A DNA stretch of 64,000 nt from Saccoglossus kowalevskii (lineage: Eukaryota > Hemichordata > Enteropneusta > Harrimaniidae): NCBI RefSeq assembly GCF_000003605.2, contig NW_003142756.1, positions 54,479-118,478 of the forward strand, read 5' to 3'. Shown piece after piece: positions 23,568 through 37,460 of this stretch (within the stretch, counting starts at the first letter, position 1; each line of letters opens with the position of its first letter). Under the pieces are notes generated by a model. It had not been told where the DNA came from and did not search any database. It was given only the letters and a program-made list of their open reading frames with translations. A program made the translations under genes and the position numbers.

Positions 23568-24494
23568 GGGCGTGGTTAGTACTTGCATGGGAGACTCTTA
23601 TAGTAAACAAGGGGTTGAATTTTGTTTTTCATCACACACATGGACAATATATAAAGCAACGTTCCTGCTGTCTTTCTTACTGTGATATCAATTATTTATA
23701 GTGCAAATTCGTGCAATTTTTGTAACTATTTTAATTAATGGAAAGTTTTCAAATTCCTTCTAATTTTCAAGAACAAGTTATCGATGCTGTCGGCACGTAG
23801 TGGGTTTTAAGCTGTCAAAACACCGTTCAAATTGATTGCAAAGTTGTGCAAAGTTATGGCAATTTGATAGATGTATTTGTCTATATGACCTAAGTTGGTA
23901 TTATATATAATCGCGCAGTTGTAAAGTCGACAAATTTAATAAAAGCCAGGTGAACGCCGTCTATAAATGTTCACATGAGCTGACTGTAATATGTTAGAAA
24001 ACAACGTGCAAAGTTTGAAAAATCGAAGGAAATGTTGGTGGAGTTGCTTGTATATTTAACCTAAGTTTTTGTCATGACAACCCAGCAGTTAAATTTCGTA
24101 AACATTAAGTAATTGTATCGAAAATGCCTCATATATAAGTAGATTATCACAACAGCCAACCGAAAAATCGACAACAAACTGCTTACAAAGTCGTGAAAAG
24201 CGATTGCAAAGTAGGTAGTTTCATTCCGGATTGTTACCTGTGATATCATATTAACAAGTCCCATAGTTAAAAGTTCGTAAATGTGAATAAAAATGTCCTA
24301 AATGACCGTTAAATAACCGTAGTGTTACTCCGAGTATGTAGAGGTCATAGGTCACTTCTAGAAGATATTTGTGCCAGCGATATCGATTTAAAACATCTGA
24401 AAACATGAAATGGCCGCCAATTCGGCTTAGTTTCAAATAATCTATGCAGCTGTGTTGTTGGGTGACCGACAAATGTTTGAAGTAAACCACAATC
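23568..24494 (+). repeat. Satellite unit 26, class B, 927 bp
   Basis: GACTCTTATAG and CAAATTGATTGC, as in unit 3. The TATA-like stretch reads TTATATATAATCG, a private change. Confidence 0.95.
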
Positions 24495-25421
24495 GGGCGT
24501 GGTTAGTACTTGCATGGGAGGCTCTTATAGTAAACAAGGGGTTGAATTTTGTTTTTCATCACACACATGGACAATATATAAAGCAACGTTCCTGCTGTCT
24601 TTCTTACTGTGATATCAATTATTTATAGTGCAAATTCGTGCAATTTTTGTAACTATTTTAATTAATGGAAAGTTTTCAAATTCCTTCTATTTTTTCAAGA
24701 ACAAGTTATCGATGCTGTCGGCACGTAGTGGGTTTTAAGCTGTCAAAACACCGTTCAAATTGATTGCAAAGTTGTGCAAAGTTATGGCAATTTGATAGAT
24801 GTATTTGTCTATATGACCTAAGTTGGTATTATATAAAATCGCGCAGTTGTAAAGTCGACAAATTTAATAAAAGCCAGGTGAACGCCGTCTATAAATGTTC
24901 ACATGAGCTGACTGTAATATGTTAGAAAACAACGTGCAAAGTTTGAAAAATCGAAGGAAATGTTGGTGGAGTTGCTTGTATATTTAACCTAAGTTTTTGT
25001 CATGACAACCCAGCAGTTAAATTTCGTAACATTAATTAATTGTATCGAGAATGCCTCATATATAAGTAGATTATCAAAACAGCCAACCGAAAAATCGACA
25101 ACAAACTGCTTACAAAGTTGTGAAAAGCGATTGCAAAGTAGGTAGTTTCATTCCGGATTGTTACCTGTTGTATCATATTAACAAGTCCCATAGTTAAAAG
25201 TTCGTAAATGTGAATAAAAATGTCCTAAATGACCGTTAAATAACCGTAGTGTTACTCCGAGTATGTAGAGGTCATAGGTCAATTCTATAAGGTATTTGTT
25301 CCAGCGATATCGATTTAAAACATCTGAAAACATGAAATAGCCGCCAATTCGGCTTAATTTCAAATAATGTATGCAGCTGTGTTGTTGGGTGACCGACAAA
25401 TGTTTAAAGTAAAGCGCAATC
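24495..25421 (+). repeat. Satellite unit 27, class B, 927 bp
   Basis: GGGAGGCTCTTATAG in the 5S-like part; CAAATTGATTGC again. ACCTGTTGTATC (about 25164) removes the GATATC site. Confidence 0.95.
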
Positions 25422-26353
25422 GGGCGTGGTTAGCACTTGCATGGGAGACTTCCGTAGTAAACAAGCGTTGAATTTTGTTTTTCATCACACACATGGACAA
25501 TATATAAAGCAACGTTCCTGTTGTCTTTCTTACTGTGATATCAATTATTTATAGTGCAAATTCGTGCAATTTTTGTAACTATTTTAATTAATGGAAAGTT
25601 TTCAAATTCCTTCTAATTTTCAAGAACAAGTTATCGATGCTGTCGGCACGTAGTGGGTTTTAAGCTGTCAAAACACCGTTCAAAGTGATTGCAAAGTTGT
25701 GCAAAGTTATGGCAGTTTGATAGATGTATTTGTCTATATGACCTAAGTTGGTATTATATAAAATCGCGCAGTTGTAAAGTCGACAAATTTAATAAAAGCC
25801 AGGTGAACGCCGTCTATAAATGTTCACATGAGCTGACTGTAATATGTTAGAAAACAACGTGCAAAGTTTGAAAAATCGAAGGAAATGTTGGTGGAGTTGC
25901 TTGTATATTTAACCTAAGTTTTTGTCATGACAACTCAGCAGTTAAATTTCGTAAACATTAAGTAATTGTATCGAGAATGCCTCATATATAAGTAGATTAT
26001 CACAACAGCCAACCGAAAAATCGACAACAAACTGCTTACAAAGTTGTGAAAAGCGATTGCAAAGTAGGTAGTTTCATTCCGGATTGTTACCTGTGATATC
26101 ATATTAACAAGTCCCATAGTTAAAAGTTAGTAAATGTGAATAAAAATGTCCTAAATGACCGTTAAATAACCGTAGTGTTACTCCGAGTATGTAGAGGTCA
26201 TAGGTCAATTCTATAAGGTATTTGTGCCAGCGATATCGATTTAAAACATCTGAAAACATGAAATAGCCGCCAATTCGGCTTAGTCTCAAATAATTTAAAA
26301 TTATGCAGCTGTGTTGTTGGGTGACCGACAAATGTTTGAAGTAAAGCACAATC
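25422..26353 (+). repeat. Satellite unit 28, class B, 932 bp
   Basis: A 6-bp local duplication gives AATTTAAAATTATGCAG near 26291-26307, which accounts for the extra length. Confidence 0.95.
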
Positions 26354-27280
26354 GGGCGTGGTTAGTACTTGCATGGGAGACTCCCGTAGTAAACAAGGTG
26401 TTGAATTTTGTTTTTCATCACACACATGGACAACATATAAAGCAACGTTCCTGCTATCTTTCTTACTGTGATATCAATTATTTATAGTGCAAATTCGTGC
26501 AATTTTTGTAACTATTTTAATTAATGGAAAGTTTTCAAATTCCTTCTCATTTTCAAGAACAAGTTATCGATGCTGTCGGCACGTAGTGGGTTTTAAGCTG
26601 TTAAAACACCGTGCAAAATTGTTCAAATTTGTGCAAAGTTATGGCAAAGTTGATAGATGAATTTGTATATATGAGCTAAGTTGTTGGTATATAAAAACGC
26701 GCAGTTGTAAAGTCGACAAATTTAATAAAATCCAGGTGAACGCAGCCTATAAATGTTCACATGAGCTGACTGTAATATGTTAGAAAACAACGTGCAAAGT
26801 TTGAAAAATCGAAGGAAATGTTGGTGGAGTTGCTTGTATATTTAACCTCAGTCATTGTCATGACAATCCCGCAGTTAAGTTTGGAAAACATTAAGTAATT
26901 GTATCGAGAAAGTCTCATATATAAGCAGATAATCACAACAGCCAACCGAAAAATCGACAACAAACTGCTTACAAAGTTGTGAAAAGCGATTGCAAAGTAG
27001 GTAGTTTCATTAGGGATTGTTACCTGTGATATCATATTAACAAGTCCCATAGTTAAAAGTTCGTAAATGTGAATAAAAATGTCCTAAATGACCGTTAAAT
27101 AACCGTACTGTTACTACGAGTATGTAGAGGTCATAGGTCAATTCTAGAAGGTATTTGTGCCAGCGATATCGATTTAAAACATCTGAAAACATGAAATAGC
27201 CGCCAATTCGGCTTAATTTCAAATAATGTATGCAGCTGTGTGGTTGGGTGACAGACAAATGTTTGAAGTAAATCACAATC
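26354..27280 (+). repeat. Satellite unit 29, class A, 927 bp
   Basis: TTAGTACTTGC and GACTCCCG. Class A with GTGCAAAATTGTTC. The CAGTCATTGTC...AATCCCGCAG patch is present (about 26849-26875). Confidence 0.95.
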
Positions 27281-28206
27281 GGGCGTGGTTATGTACTTGC
27301 ATGGGAGACTTCCGTAGTAAACAAGCGTTGAATTTTGTTTTTCATCGTATACATGGACAATATATAAAGCAACGTTCTTGCTATCTTTCTTACTGTGATA
27401 TAAATATTTATAGTGCAAAATCGTGCAATTTTTGTAACTATTTTAATTAATGGAAAGTTTTCAAATTCCTTCTAATTTTTAAGAACAAGTTATCGATGCT
27501 GTCGGCACGTAGTGGGTTTTAAGCTTTCAAAACACCGTTCAAAGTGATTGCAAAATTGTGCAAAGTTATGGCAATTTGATAGATATATTTGTATATATGA
27601 GCTAAGTTGTTGGTATATAAAAACGCGCAGTTGTAAAGTCGACAAATTTAATAAAAGCCAGGTGAACGCAGCCTATAAATGTTCACAACAGCTGACTGTA
27701 GTATGTTAGAAAACAACGTGCAAAGTTGGAAAAATCGAAGGAAATGTTGGGAGAGCTGCTTGTATATTTAACCTCAGTCATTGTCATGACAATCCCGCAG
27801 TTAAGTTTGGAAAACATTAAGTAATTGTATCGAGAAAGCCTCATATATAAGCAGATAATCACAACAGCCAACCGAAAAATCGACAACAAACTGCTTACAA
27901 AGTTGTGAAAAGCGATTGCAAAGTAGGTAGTTTCATTCGGGATTGTTACCTGTGATATCATATTAACAAGTCCCATAGTTAAAAGTTCGTAAATGTGAAT
28001 AAAAATGTCCTAAATGACCGATAAATAACCGTAGTGTTACTCCGAGTATGTAGAGGTCATAGGTCAATTGTAGAAGGTATTTGTGCCAGCGATATCGAGT
28101 TAAAACATCTGAAAACATGAAATAGCCGCCAATTCGGCTTAGTTTCAAATAATTTATTCAGCTGTGTTGTTGGGTGACCGACAAATGTTTGAAGTAAAGC
28201 ACAATC
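27281..28206 (+). repeat. Satellite unit 30, B/A mosaic, 926 bp
   Basis: One extra base in the 5S-like part (GGTTATGTACTT). The CAAAG region is class B up to CAATTTG, then switches to the A-type spacer with TATATAAAAACG near 27595-27630. CAGTCATTG patch and CACAACAGCTG present. Confidence 0.95.
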
Positions 28207-29133
28207 GGGCGTGGTTAGCACTTACATGGGAGACTCCCGTAGTAAACAAGGTGTTGAATTTTGTTTGTCATCACACACATGGACAACATATAAAGCAACG
28301 TTCCTGCTATCTTTCTTACTGTGATATCAATTATTTATAGTGCAAAATCTTGCAATTTTTGTAACTATTTTAATTAATGGAAAGTTTTCAAATTCCTTCT
28401 AATTTTCAAGAACAAGTTATCGATGCTGTCGGCACGTAGTGGGTTTTAAGCTGTTAAAACACCGTGCAAAGTTGTTCAAAGTTGTGCAAAGTTATGGCAA
28501 AGTTGATAGATGTATTTGTATATATGAGCTTAGTTGTTGGTATATAAAAACGCGCAGTTGTAAAGTCGACAAATTTAATAAAAGCCAGGTGAACGCAGCC
28601 TATAAATGTTCACATGAGCTGACTGTAATATGTTAGAAAACAACGTGCAAAGTTTGAAAAATCGAAGGAAATGTTGGTGGAGTTGCTTGTATATTTAACC
28701 TAAGTCTTTGTCATGACAACCCAGCAGTTAAATTTCGAAAACATTAAGTAATTTTATCGAGAATGCCTCATATATAAGTAGATTATCACAACAGCCAACC
28801 GAAAAATCGACAACAAACTGCTTACAAAGTTGTGAAAAGCGATTGCAAAGTAGGTAGTTTCATTCCAGATTGTTACCTGTGATATCATATAAACAAGTCA
28901 CATAGTTAAAAGTTCGTAAATGTGAATAAAAATGTCCTAAATAACCGTTAAATAACCGTAGTGTTACTCCGAGTATGTAGAGGTCATAGGTCAATTCTAG
29001 AAGGTAGTTGTTCCAGCGATATCGATTTAAAACATCTGAAAACATGAAATAGCCACCAATTCGGCTTAATTTCAAATAATGTATGCAGCTGTGTAGTTGG
29101 GTGACAGACAAATGTTTGAAGTAAAGCGCAATC
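28207..29133 (+). repeat. Satellite unit 31, class A, 927 bp
   Basis: CTTACATGGGAGACTCCCG. The right part resembles unit 12 with its AGTCACATAG and CCTAAATAACC changes, but without the 72-bp duplication. Confidence 0.95.
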
Positions 29134-30060
29134 GGGCGTGGTTAGTACTTGCATGGGAGACTCCCGTAGTAAACAAGGTCTTGAATTTTGTTTTTCATCA
29201 CACACATGGACAACATATAAAGCAACGTTCCTGCTATCTTTCTTACTGTGATATCAATTATTTATAGTGCAAATTCGTGCAATTTTTGTAACTATTTTAA
29301 TTAATGGAAAGTTTTCAAATTCCTTCTCATTTTCAAGAACAAGTTATCGATGCTGTCGGCACGTAGTGGGTTTTAAGCTCTTAAAACACCGTGCAAAGTT
29401 GTTCAAACTTGTGCAAAGTTATGGCAAAGTTGATAGATGTATTTGTATATATGAGCTAAGAAGTTGGTATATAAAAACGCGCAGTTGTAAAGTCGACAAA
29501 TTTAATAAAAGCCAGGTGAACGCAGCCTATAAATGTTCACATGAGCTGACTGTAATATGTTAGAAAACAACGTGCAAAGTTTGAAAAATCGAAGGAAATG
29601 TTGGTGGAGTTGCTTGTATATTTAACCTAAGTCTTTGTCATGACAACCCAGCAGTTAAATTTCGAAAACATTAAGTAATTGTATCGAGAATGCCTCATAT
29701 ATAAGTAGATTATCACAACAGCCAACCGAAAAATCGACAACAAACTGCTTACAAAGTTGTGAAAAGCGATTGCAAAGTAGGTAGTTTCATTCCGGATTGT
29801 TACCTGTGATATCATATTAACAAGTCCCATAGTTAAAAGTTCGTAAATGTGAATACAAATGTCCTAAATGACCGTTAAATAACCGTAGTGTAACTCCGAG
29901 TATGTAGAGGTCATAGGTCAATTGTAGAAGGTATTTGTGCCAGCGATATCGATTTAAAACATCTGAAAACATGAAATAGCCGACAATTCGGCTTAATTTC
30001 AAATAATGTATGCAGCTGTGTAGTTGGGTGACAGACAAATGTTTGAAGTAAAGCGCAATC
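29134..30060 (+). repeat. Satellite unit 32, class A, mosaic of units 13 and 17, 927 bp
   Basis: The left part has the unit 13 signature AAGCTCTTAAAACACC and TCAAACTTGTG; from about 29455 it has GAGCTAAGAAGTTGG, the unit 17 signature. Confidence 0.95.
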
Positions 30061-30976
30061 GGGCGTGGTTAGCACTTGCATGGGAGACTTCCGTAGTAAA
30101 CAAGCGTTGAATTTTGTTTTTCATCGCATACATGGACAACATATAAAGCAACGTTCCTGCTGTCTTTCTTACTGTGATATCAATTATTTATAGTGCAATT
30201 TTTGTAACTATTTTAATTAATGGAAAGTTTTCAAATTCCTTCTCATTTTCAAGAACAAGTTATCGATGCTGTCGGCACGTAGTGGGTTTTAAGCTGTTAA
30301 AACACCGTGCAAAGTTGTTCAAAGTTGTGCAAAGTTATGGCAAAGTTGATAGATGTATTTGTATATATGAGCTAAGAAGTTGGTATATAAAAACGCGCAG
30401 TTGTAAAGTCGACAAATTTAATAAAAGCCAGGTGAACGCAGCCTATAAATGTTCACATGAGCTGACTGTAATATGTTAGAAAACAACGTGCAAAGTTTGA
30501 AAAATCGAAGGAAATGTTGGTGGAGTTGCTTGTATATTTAACCTAAGTCTTTGTCATGACAACCCAGCAGTTAAATTTCGAAAACATTAAGTAATTGTAT
30601 CGAGAATGCCTCATATATAAGTAGATTATCACAACAGCCAACCGAAAAATCGACAACAAACTGCTTACAAAGTTGTGAAAAGCGATTGCAAAGTAGGTAG
30701 TTTCATTCCGGATTGTTACCTGTGATATCATATTAACAAGTCCCATAGTTAAAAGTTCGTAAATGTGAATACAAATGTCCTAAATGACCGTTAAATAACC
30801 GTAGTGTAACTCCGAGTATGTAGAGGTCATAGGTCAATTCTAGAAGGTATTTGTGCCAGCGATATCGATTTAAAACATCTGAAAACATGAAATAGCCGCC
30901 AATTCGGCTTAATTTCAAATAATGTATGAAGCTGTGTAGTTGGGTGACAGACAAATGTTTGAAGTAAAGCGCAATC
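30061..30976 (+). repeat. Satellite unit 33, class A, 916 bp
   Basis: Ten bases are missing between the two GTGCAA words (30192-30197), the same slippage event type as unit 1. GAGCTAAGAAGTTGG as in unit 17. Confidence 0.95.
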
Positions 30977-31901
30977 GGGCGTGGTTGGCACTTGCATGGG
31001 AGACTTCCGTAGTAAACAATCGTTGAATTGTGTTTTTCATCGCATACATGGACAACATATAAAGCAACGTTCCTGCTGTCTTTCTTACTGTGATATCAAT
31101 TATTTATAGTGCAAATTCGTGCAATTTTTGTAACTATTTTAATTAATGGAAAGTTTTCAAATTCCTTCTCATTTTCAAGAACAAGTTATCGATGCTGTCG
31201 GCACGTAGTGGGTTTTAAGCTGTTAAAACACCGTGCAAAGTTGTTCAAAGTTGTGCAAAGTTATGGCAAAGTTGATAGATGTATTTGTATATATGAGCTT
31301 AGTTGTTGGTATATAAAAACGCGCAGTTGTAAAGTCGACAAATTTAATAAAAGCCAGGTGAACGCAGCCTATAAATGTTCACATGAGCTGACTGTAATAT
31401 GTTAGAAAACAACGTGCAAAGTTTGAAAAATCGAAGGAAATGTTGGTGGAGTTGCTTGTATATTTAACCTAAGTTTTTGTCATGACAACCCAGCAGTTAA
31501 ATTTCGAAAACATTAAGTAATTGTATCGAGAATGCCTCATATATAAGTAGATTATCACAACAGCCAACCGAAAAATCGACATCAAACTGCTTACAAAGTT
31601 GTGAAAAGCGATTGCAAAGTAGGTAGTTTCATTCCGGATTGTTACCTGTGATATCATATTAACAAGTCCCATAGTTAAAAGTTCGTAAATGTGAATAAAA
31701 ATGTCCTAAATGACCGTTAAATAACCGTAGTGTTACTCCGAGTATGTAGAGGTCATAGGTCAATTCTAGAAGGTATTTGTTCCAGCGATATCGATTTAAA
31801 ATATCTGAAAACATGAAATAGCCGCCAATTCGGCTTAATTTCAAATAATTTGTGTAGCTGTGTTGTTGGGTGACCGCAAATGTTTAAAGTAAAGCGCAAT
31901 C
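30977..31901 (+). repeat. Satellite unit 34, class A, 925 bp
   Basis: GGTTGGCACTTGC in the 5S-like part (TTAG changed to TTGG). AACAATCGTTGAATTGTG shared with unit 18. Confidence 0.95.
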
Positions 31902-32827
31902 GGGCGTGGTTAGCACTTGCATGGGAGACTTCCGTAGTAAATAAGCGTTGAATTTTGTTTTTCATCGCATACATGGACAATATATAAAGCAACGTTCCTT
32001 CTGTCTTTCTTATTGTGATATCAATTATTTATAGTGCAAAATCGTGCAATTTTTGTAACTATTTTAATTAATGGAAAGTTTTCAAATTCCTTCTAATTTT
32101 CAAGAACAAGTTATCGATGCTGTCGGCACGTAGTGGGTTTTAAGCTGTCAAAACACCGTTCAAAGTGATTGCAAAATTGTGCAAAGTTATGGCAATTTGA
32201 TAGATGTATTTGTATATATGACCTAAGTTGGTATTATATAAAATCGCGCAGTTTTAAAGTCGACAAATTTAATAAAAGCCAGGTGAACGCAGTCTATAAA
32301 TGTTCACAACAGCTGACTGTAATATGTTAGAAAACAACGTGCAAAGTTGGAAAAATCGAAGGAAATGTTGGTGGAGTTGCTTGTATATTTAACCTACGTT
32401 TTTGTCATGACAACCCAGCAGTTAAATTTCGAAAACATTAAGTAATTGTATCAAGAATGCCTCATATATAAGTAGATTATCACAACAGCCAACCGAAAAA
32501 TCGACAACAAACTGCTTACAAAGTTGTGAAAAGCGATTGCAAAGTAGGTAGTTTCATTCCGGATTGTTACCTGTGATATCATATTAACAAGTCCCATAGT
32601 TAAAAGTTCGTAAATGTGAATAAAAATGTCCTAAATGACCGTTAAATAACCGTAGTGTTACTCCGAGTATGTAGAGGTCATAGGTCAATTCTAGAAGGTA
32701 TTTGTTCCAGCGATATCGATTTAAAACATCTGAAAACATGAAATAGCCGCCAATTCGGCTTAATTTCAAATATTTTGTGTAGCTGTGTTGTTGGGTGACC
32801 GACAAATGTTTAAAGTAAAGCGCAATC
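31902..32827 (+). repeat. Satellite unit 35, class B, 926 bp
   Basis: GTAAATAAGCG and GTTCCTTCTG are private. Class B with CACAACAGCTG and GCAGTTTTAAAG, near units 8, 9 and 43. Confidence 0.95.
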
Positions 32828-33752
32828 GGGCGTGGTTAGCACTTGCATGGGAGACTTCCGTAGTAAACAAGCGTTGAATTTTGTTTTTCATCGCATACAT
32901 GGACAATATATAAAGCAACGTTCCTGCTGTCTTTCTTATTGTGATATCAATTATTTATAGTGCAAAATCGTGCAATTTTTGTAACTATTTTAATTAATGG
33001 AAAGTTTTCAAATTCCTTCTAATTTTCAAGAACAAGTTATCGATGCTGTCGGCACGTAGTGGGTTTTAAGCTGTCAAAACACCGTTCAAAGTGATTGCAA
33101 AATTGTGCAAAGTTATGGCAATTTGATAGATGTATTTGTATATATGACCTAAGTTGGTATTATATAAAATCGCGCAGTTGTAAAGTCAACAAATTTAATA
33201 AAAGCCATGTGAACGCAGCCTATAAATGTTCACAACAGCTGACTGTAATATGTTAGAAAACAACGTGCAAAGTTGGAAAAATCGAAGGAAATGTTGGTGG
33301 AGTTGCTTGTATATTTAACCTCAGTCATTGTCATGACAATCCCGCAGTTACGTTTGGAAAACATTAAGTAATTGTATCGAGAATGCCTCATATATAAGCA
33401 GATAATTACAACAGCCAACCGAAAAATCGACAACAAACTGCTAACAAAGTTTTGAAAAGCAATTGCAAAGTAGGTAGTTTCATTCGGGATTGTTACCTGT
33501 GATATCATATTAACAAGACCCATAGTTAAAAGTTCGTAAATGTGAATAAAAATGTCCTAAATGACCGTTAAATAATCGTAGTGTTACTCCGAGTATGTAG
33601 AGGTCATAGGTCAATTCTAGAAGATATTTGTGCCAGCGATATCGATTTAAAACATCTGAAAACATAAATAGCCGCCAATTCGGCTTAGTTTCAAATAATT
33701 TATGCAGCTGTGTGTTTGGGTAACAGACAAATGTTTGAAGTAAAGCACAATT
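32828..33752 (+). repeat. Satellite unit 36, class B, 925 bp
   Basis: AAGTCAACAAATTT, GCCATGTGAACG, the CAGTCATTG patch and CAGTTACGTTTGG form a set also present in units 39 and 66. Confidence 0.95.
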
Positions 33753-34682
33753 GGGCGTGGTTAGCACTTGCATGGGAGTCTCCCGTAGTAAACAAGGTGT
33801 TGAATTGTGTTTTTCATCACACACAAGGACAATATATAAAGCAACGTTCCTGCTATCTTTCTCACTGTGATATCAATTATTTATAGTACAAAATCGTGCA
33901 ATTTTTGTAACTATTTTAATTAATGGAAAGTTTTCAAATTCATTCTAATTTTCAAGAACAAGTTATCGATGCTGTTGGCACGTAGTGGGTTTTAAGCTGT
34001 TAAAATACCGTTCAAAGTGATTGCAAAGTTGTGCAAAGTTATGGCAAAGTTGATAGATGTATTTGTATATATGAGCTAAGTTGTTGGTATATAAAAACGC
34101 GCAGTTGTAAAGTCGACAAATTTAATAAAAGCCAGGTGAACGCAGTCTATAAATGTTCACATGAGCTGACTGTAATATGTTAGAAAACAACGTGCAAAGT
34201 TGGAAAAATCGAAGGAAATTTGTTGGAGTTGCTTGTATATTTAACCTAAGTTTTTGTCATGACAACCCAGCAGTTGAATTTCGAAAACATTTAGTAATTG
34301 TATCGAGAATGCCTCATATATAAGTAGATTATCATAACAACAGCCAACCGAAAAATCGACAACAAACTGCTTACAAAGTTTTGAAAAGCGATTGCAAAGT
34401 AGGTAGTTTCATTCCGGATTGTTACCTGTGATATCATATTAACAAGTCCCATAGTTAAATGTTCGTAAATGTGAATAAAAATGTCCTAAATGACCGTTAA
34501 ATAACCGTAGTGCTACTCCGAGTATGTAGAGGTCATAGGTCAATTCTAGAAGGTATTTGTGCCAGCGATATCGATTTAAAACATCTGCAAACATGAAATA
34601 GCCGCCAATTCGGCTTAATTTCAAATAATGTATGCAGATGTGTGGTTGGGTGACCGACAAATGTTTGAAGTAAAGCACAATC
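33753..34682 (+). repeat. Satellite unit 37, class C, 930 bp
   Basis: TTGGGCGTGG and GGGAGTCTCCCG; TTAAAATACCG. It carries the 3-bp insertion giving CATAACAACAGCC (about 34333). Confidence 0.95.
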
Positions 34683-35609
34683 AGGCGTGGTTAGCACTTG
34701 CATGGGAGACTTCCGTAGTAAACAAGGTGTTGAATTTTGTTTTTCATCGCATACATGGACAATATATAAAGCAACGTTCCTGCTATCTTTCTTACTGTGA
34801 TATCAATTATTTATAGTGCAAAATCGTGCAATTTTTGTAACTATTTTAATTAATGGAAAGTTTTCAAATTCCTTCTAATTTCAAGAAAAAGATATCGATG
34901 CTGTCGGCACGTAGTGGGTTTTAAGCTGTTAAAACACCGTTCAAAGTATTGCAAAGTTGTGCAAAGTTATGGCAATTTGATAGATGTATTAGCATATATG
35001 ACCTAAGTTGGTATTATATAAAATCGCGCAGTTGTAAAGTCGACAAATTTAATAAAAGCCAGGTGAACGCAGTCTATAAATGTTCACATGAGCTGACTGT
35101 AATATGTTAGAAAACAACGTGCAAAGTTGGAAAAATCGAAGGAAATTTGGTGGAGTTGCTTGTATATTTAACCTAAGTTTTTGTCATGACAACAAAGCAG
35201 TTAAATTTCGAAAACATTAAGTAATTGTATCGAGAATGCCTCATATATAAGTAGATTATCATAACAACAGCCAACCGAAAAATCGACAACAAACTGCTTA
35301 CAAAGTTTTGAAAAGCGATTGCAAAGTAGGTAGTTTCATTCCGGATTGTTACCTGTGATATCATATTAACAAGTCCCATAGTTAAATGTTCGTAAATGTG
35401 AATCAAAATGTCCTAAATGACCGTTAAATAACCGTAGTGCTACTCCGAGTATGTAGAGGTCATAGGTCAATTCTAGAAGGTATTTGTTCCAGCGATATCG
35501 ATTTAAAACATCTGCAAACATGAAATAGCCGCCAATTCGGCTTAATTTCAAATAATGTATGCAGATGTGTGGTTGGGTGACCGACAAATGTTTGAAGTAA
35601 AGCACAATC
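34683..35609 (+). repeat. Satellite unit 38, class B-like, 927 bp
   Basis: CAGGCGTGG. GTATTAGCATATATG and GACAACAAAGCAG are shared with unit 68. CATAACAACAGCC insertion. TTAAAACACCGTTC joins an A-type start to a B-type body. Confidence 0.95.
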
Positions 35610-36534
35610 AGGCGTGGTTAGCACTTGCATGGGAGACTTCCGTAGTAAACAAGGTGTTGAATTTTGTTTTTCATCGCATACATGGACAATATATAAAGCA
35701 ACGTTCCTGCTATCTTTCTTACTGTGATATCAATTATTTATAGTACAAAATCGTGCAATTTTTGTAACTATTTTAATTAATGGAAAGTTTTCAAATTCCT
35801 TCTAATTTTCAAGAACAAGTTATCGATGCTGTCGGCACGTAGTGGGTTTTAAGCTGTCAAAACACCGTTCAAAGTGATTGCAAAGTTGTGCAAAGTTATG
35901 GCAATTTGATAGATGTATTTGTATATATGACCTAAGTTGGTATTATATAAAATCGCGCAGTTGTAAAGTCAACAAATTTAATAAAAGCCATGTGAACGCA
36001 GCCTATAAATGTTCACAACAGCTGACTGTAATATGTTAGAAAACAACGTGCAAAGTTGGAAAAATCGAAGGAAATGTTGGTGGAGTTGCTTGTATATTTA
36101 ACCTCAGTCATTGTCATGACAATCCCGCAGTTACGTTTGGAAAACATTAAGTAATTGTATCGAGAATGCCTCATATATAAGCAGATAATTACAACAGCCA
36201 ACCGAAAAATCGACAACAAACTGCTAACAAAGTTTTGAAAAGCAATTGCAAAGTAGGTAGTTTCATTCGGGATTGTTACCTGTGATATCATATTAACAAG
36301 TCCCATAGTTAAAAGTTCGTAAATGTGAATAAAAATGTCCTAAATGACCGTTAAATAACCGTAATGTTACTCCGAGTATGTAAAGGTCATAGGTCAATTC
36401 TAGAAGGTATTTGTGCCAGCGATATCGATTTAAAACACTGAAAATATGAAATGGCCGCCAATTCGGCTTAGTTTCAAATAATTTATGCAGCTGTGTTGCT
36501 AGGTGACCGACAAATGTTTGAATAAAACACAATC
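35610..36534 (+). repeat. Satellite unit 39, class B, 925 bp
   Basis: CAGGCGTGG, AAGTCAACAAATTT and CAGTTACGTTTGG, as in units 36 and 66. The right end matches the end of unit 19 (18523 bp upstream), with ACACTGAAAATATG. Confidence 0.95.
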
Positions 36535-37460
36535 GGGCGTGGTTAGCACTTACATGTGAGACTTCGGTGGTAAACAAGCATTGAATTTTGTTTTTTCATC
36601 ACACACATGGACAATATATAAAGCAACGTTCCTGCTGTCTTTCTTACTGTGATATCAATTATTTATAGTGCAAATTCGTGCAATTTTTGTAACTATTTTA
36701 ATTAATGGAAAGTTTTCAAATTCCTTCTAATTTTCAAGAACAAGTTATCGATGCTGTCGGCACGTAGTGGGTTTTAAGCTGTCAAAACACCTTTCAAAGT
36801 GATTGCAAAGTTGTGCAAACTTATGGCAATTTGATAGATGTATTTGTCTATATGACCTAAGTTGGTATTATATAAAATCGCGCAGTTGTAAAGTCGACAA
36901 ATTTAATAAAAGCCAGGTGAACGCCGTCTATAAATGTTCACATGAGCTGACTGTAATATGTTAGAAAACAACGTGCAAAGTTTGAAAAATCGAAGGAAAT
37001 ATTGGTGGAATTGCTTGTATATTTAACCTAAGTTTTTGTCATGACAACCCAGCAGTTAAATTTCGAAAACATTAAGTAATTGTATCGAGAATGCCTCATA
37101 TATAAGTAGATTATCACAACAGCCAACCGAAAAATCGACAACAAACTGCTTACAATGTTGTGAAAAGCGATTGCAAATAGGTAGTTTCATTCGGGATTGT
37201 TACCTGTGATATCATATTAACAAGTCCCATAGTTAAAAGTTCGTAAATGTGAATAAAAATATCCTAAATGACCGTTAAATAACCGTAGTGTTACTCCGAG
37301 TATGTAGAGGTCATAGGTCAATTCTAGAAGATATTTGTGCCAGCGATATCGATTTAAAACATCTGAAAACATGAAATGGCCGCCAATTCGGCTTAGTTTC
37401 GAATCATTTATGCAGCTGTGTTGTTGGGTGACCGACAAATGTTTGAAGTAAAGCACAATC
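36535..37460 (+). repeat. Satellite unit 40, class B, 926 bp, degenerate 5S-like part
   Basis: CTTACATGTGAGACTTCGG, as in unit 20. Class B with AAAACACCTTTC. CAAATAGGTAG lacks one base. Confidence 0.95.
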
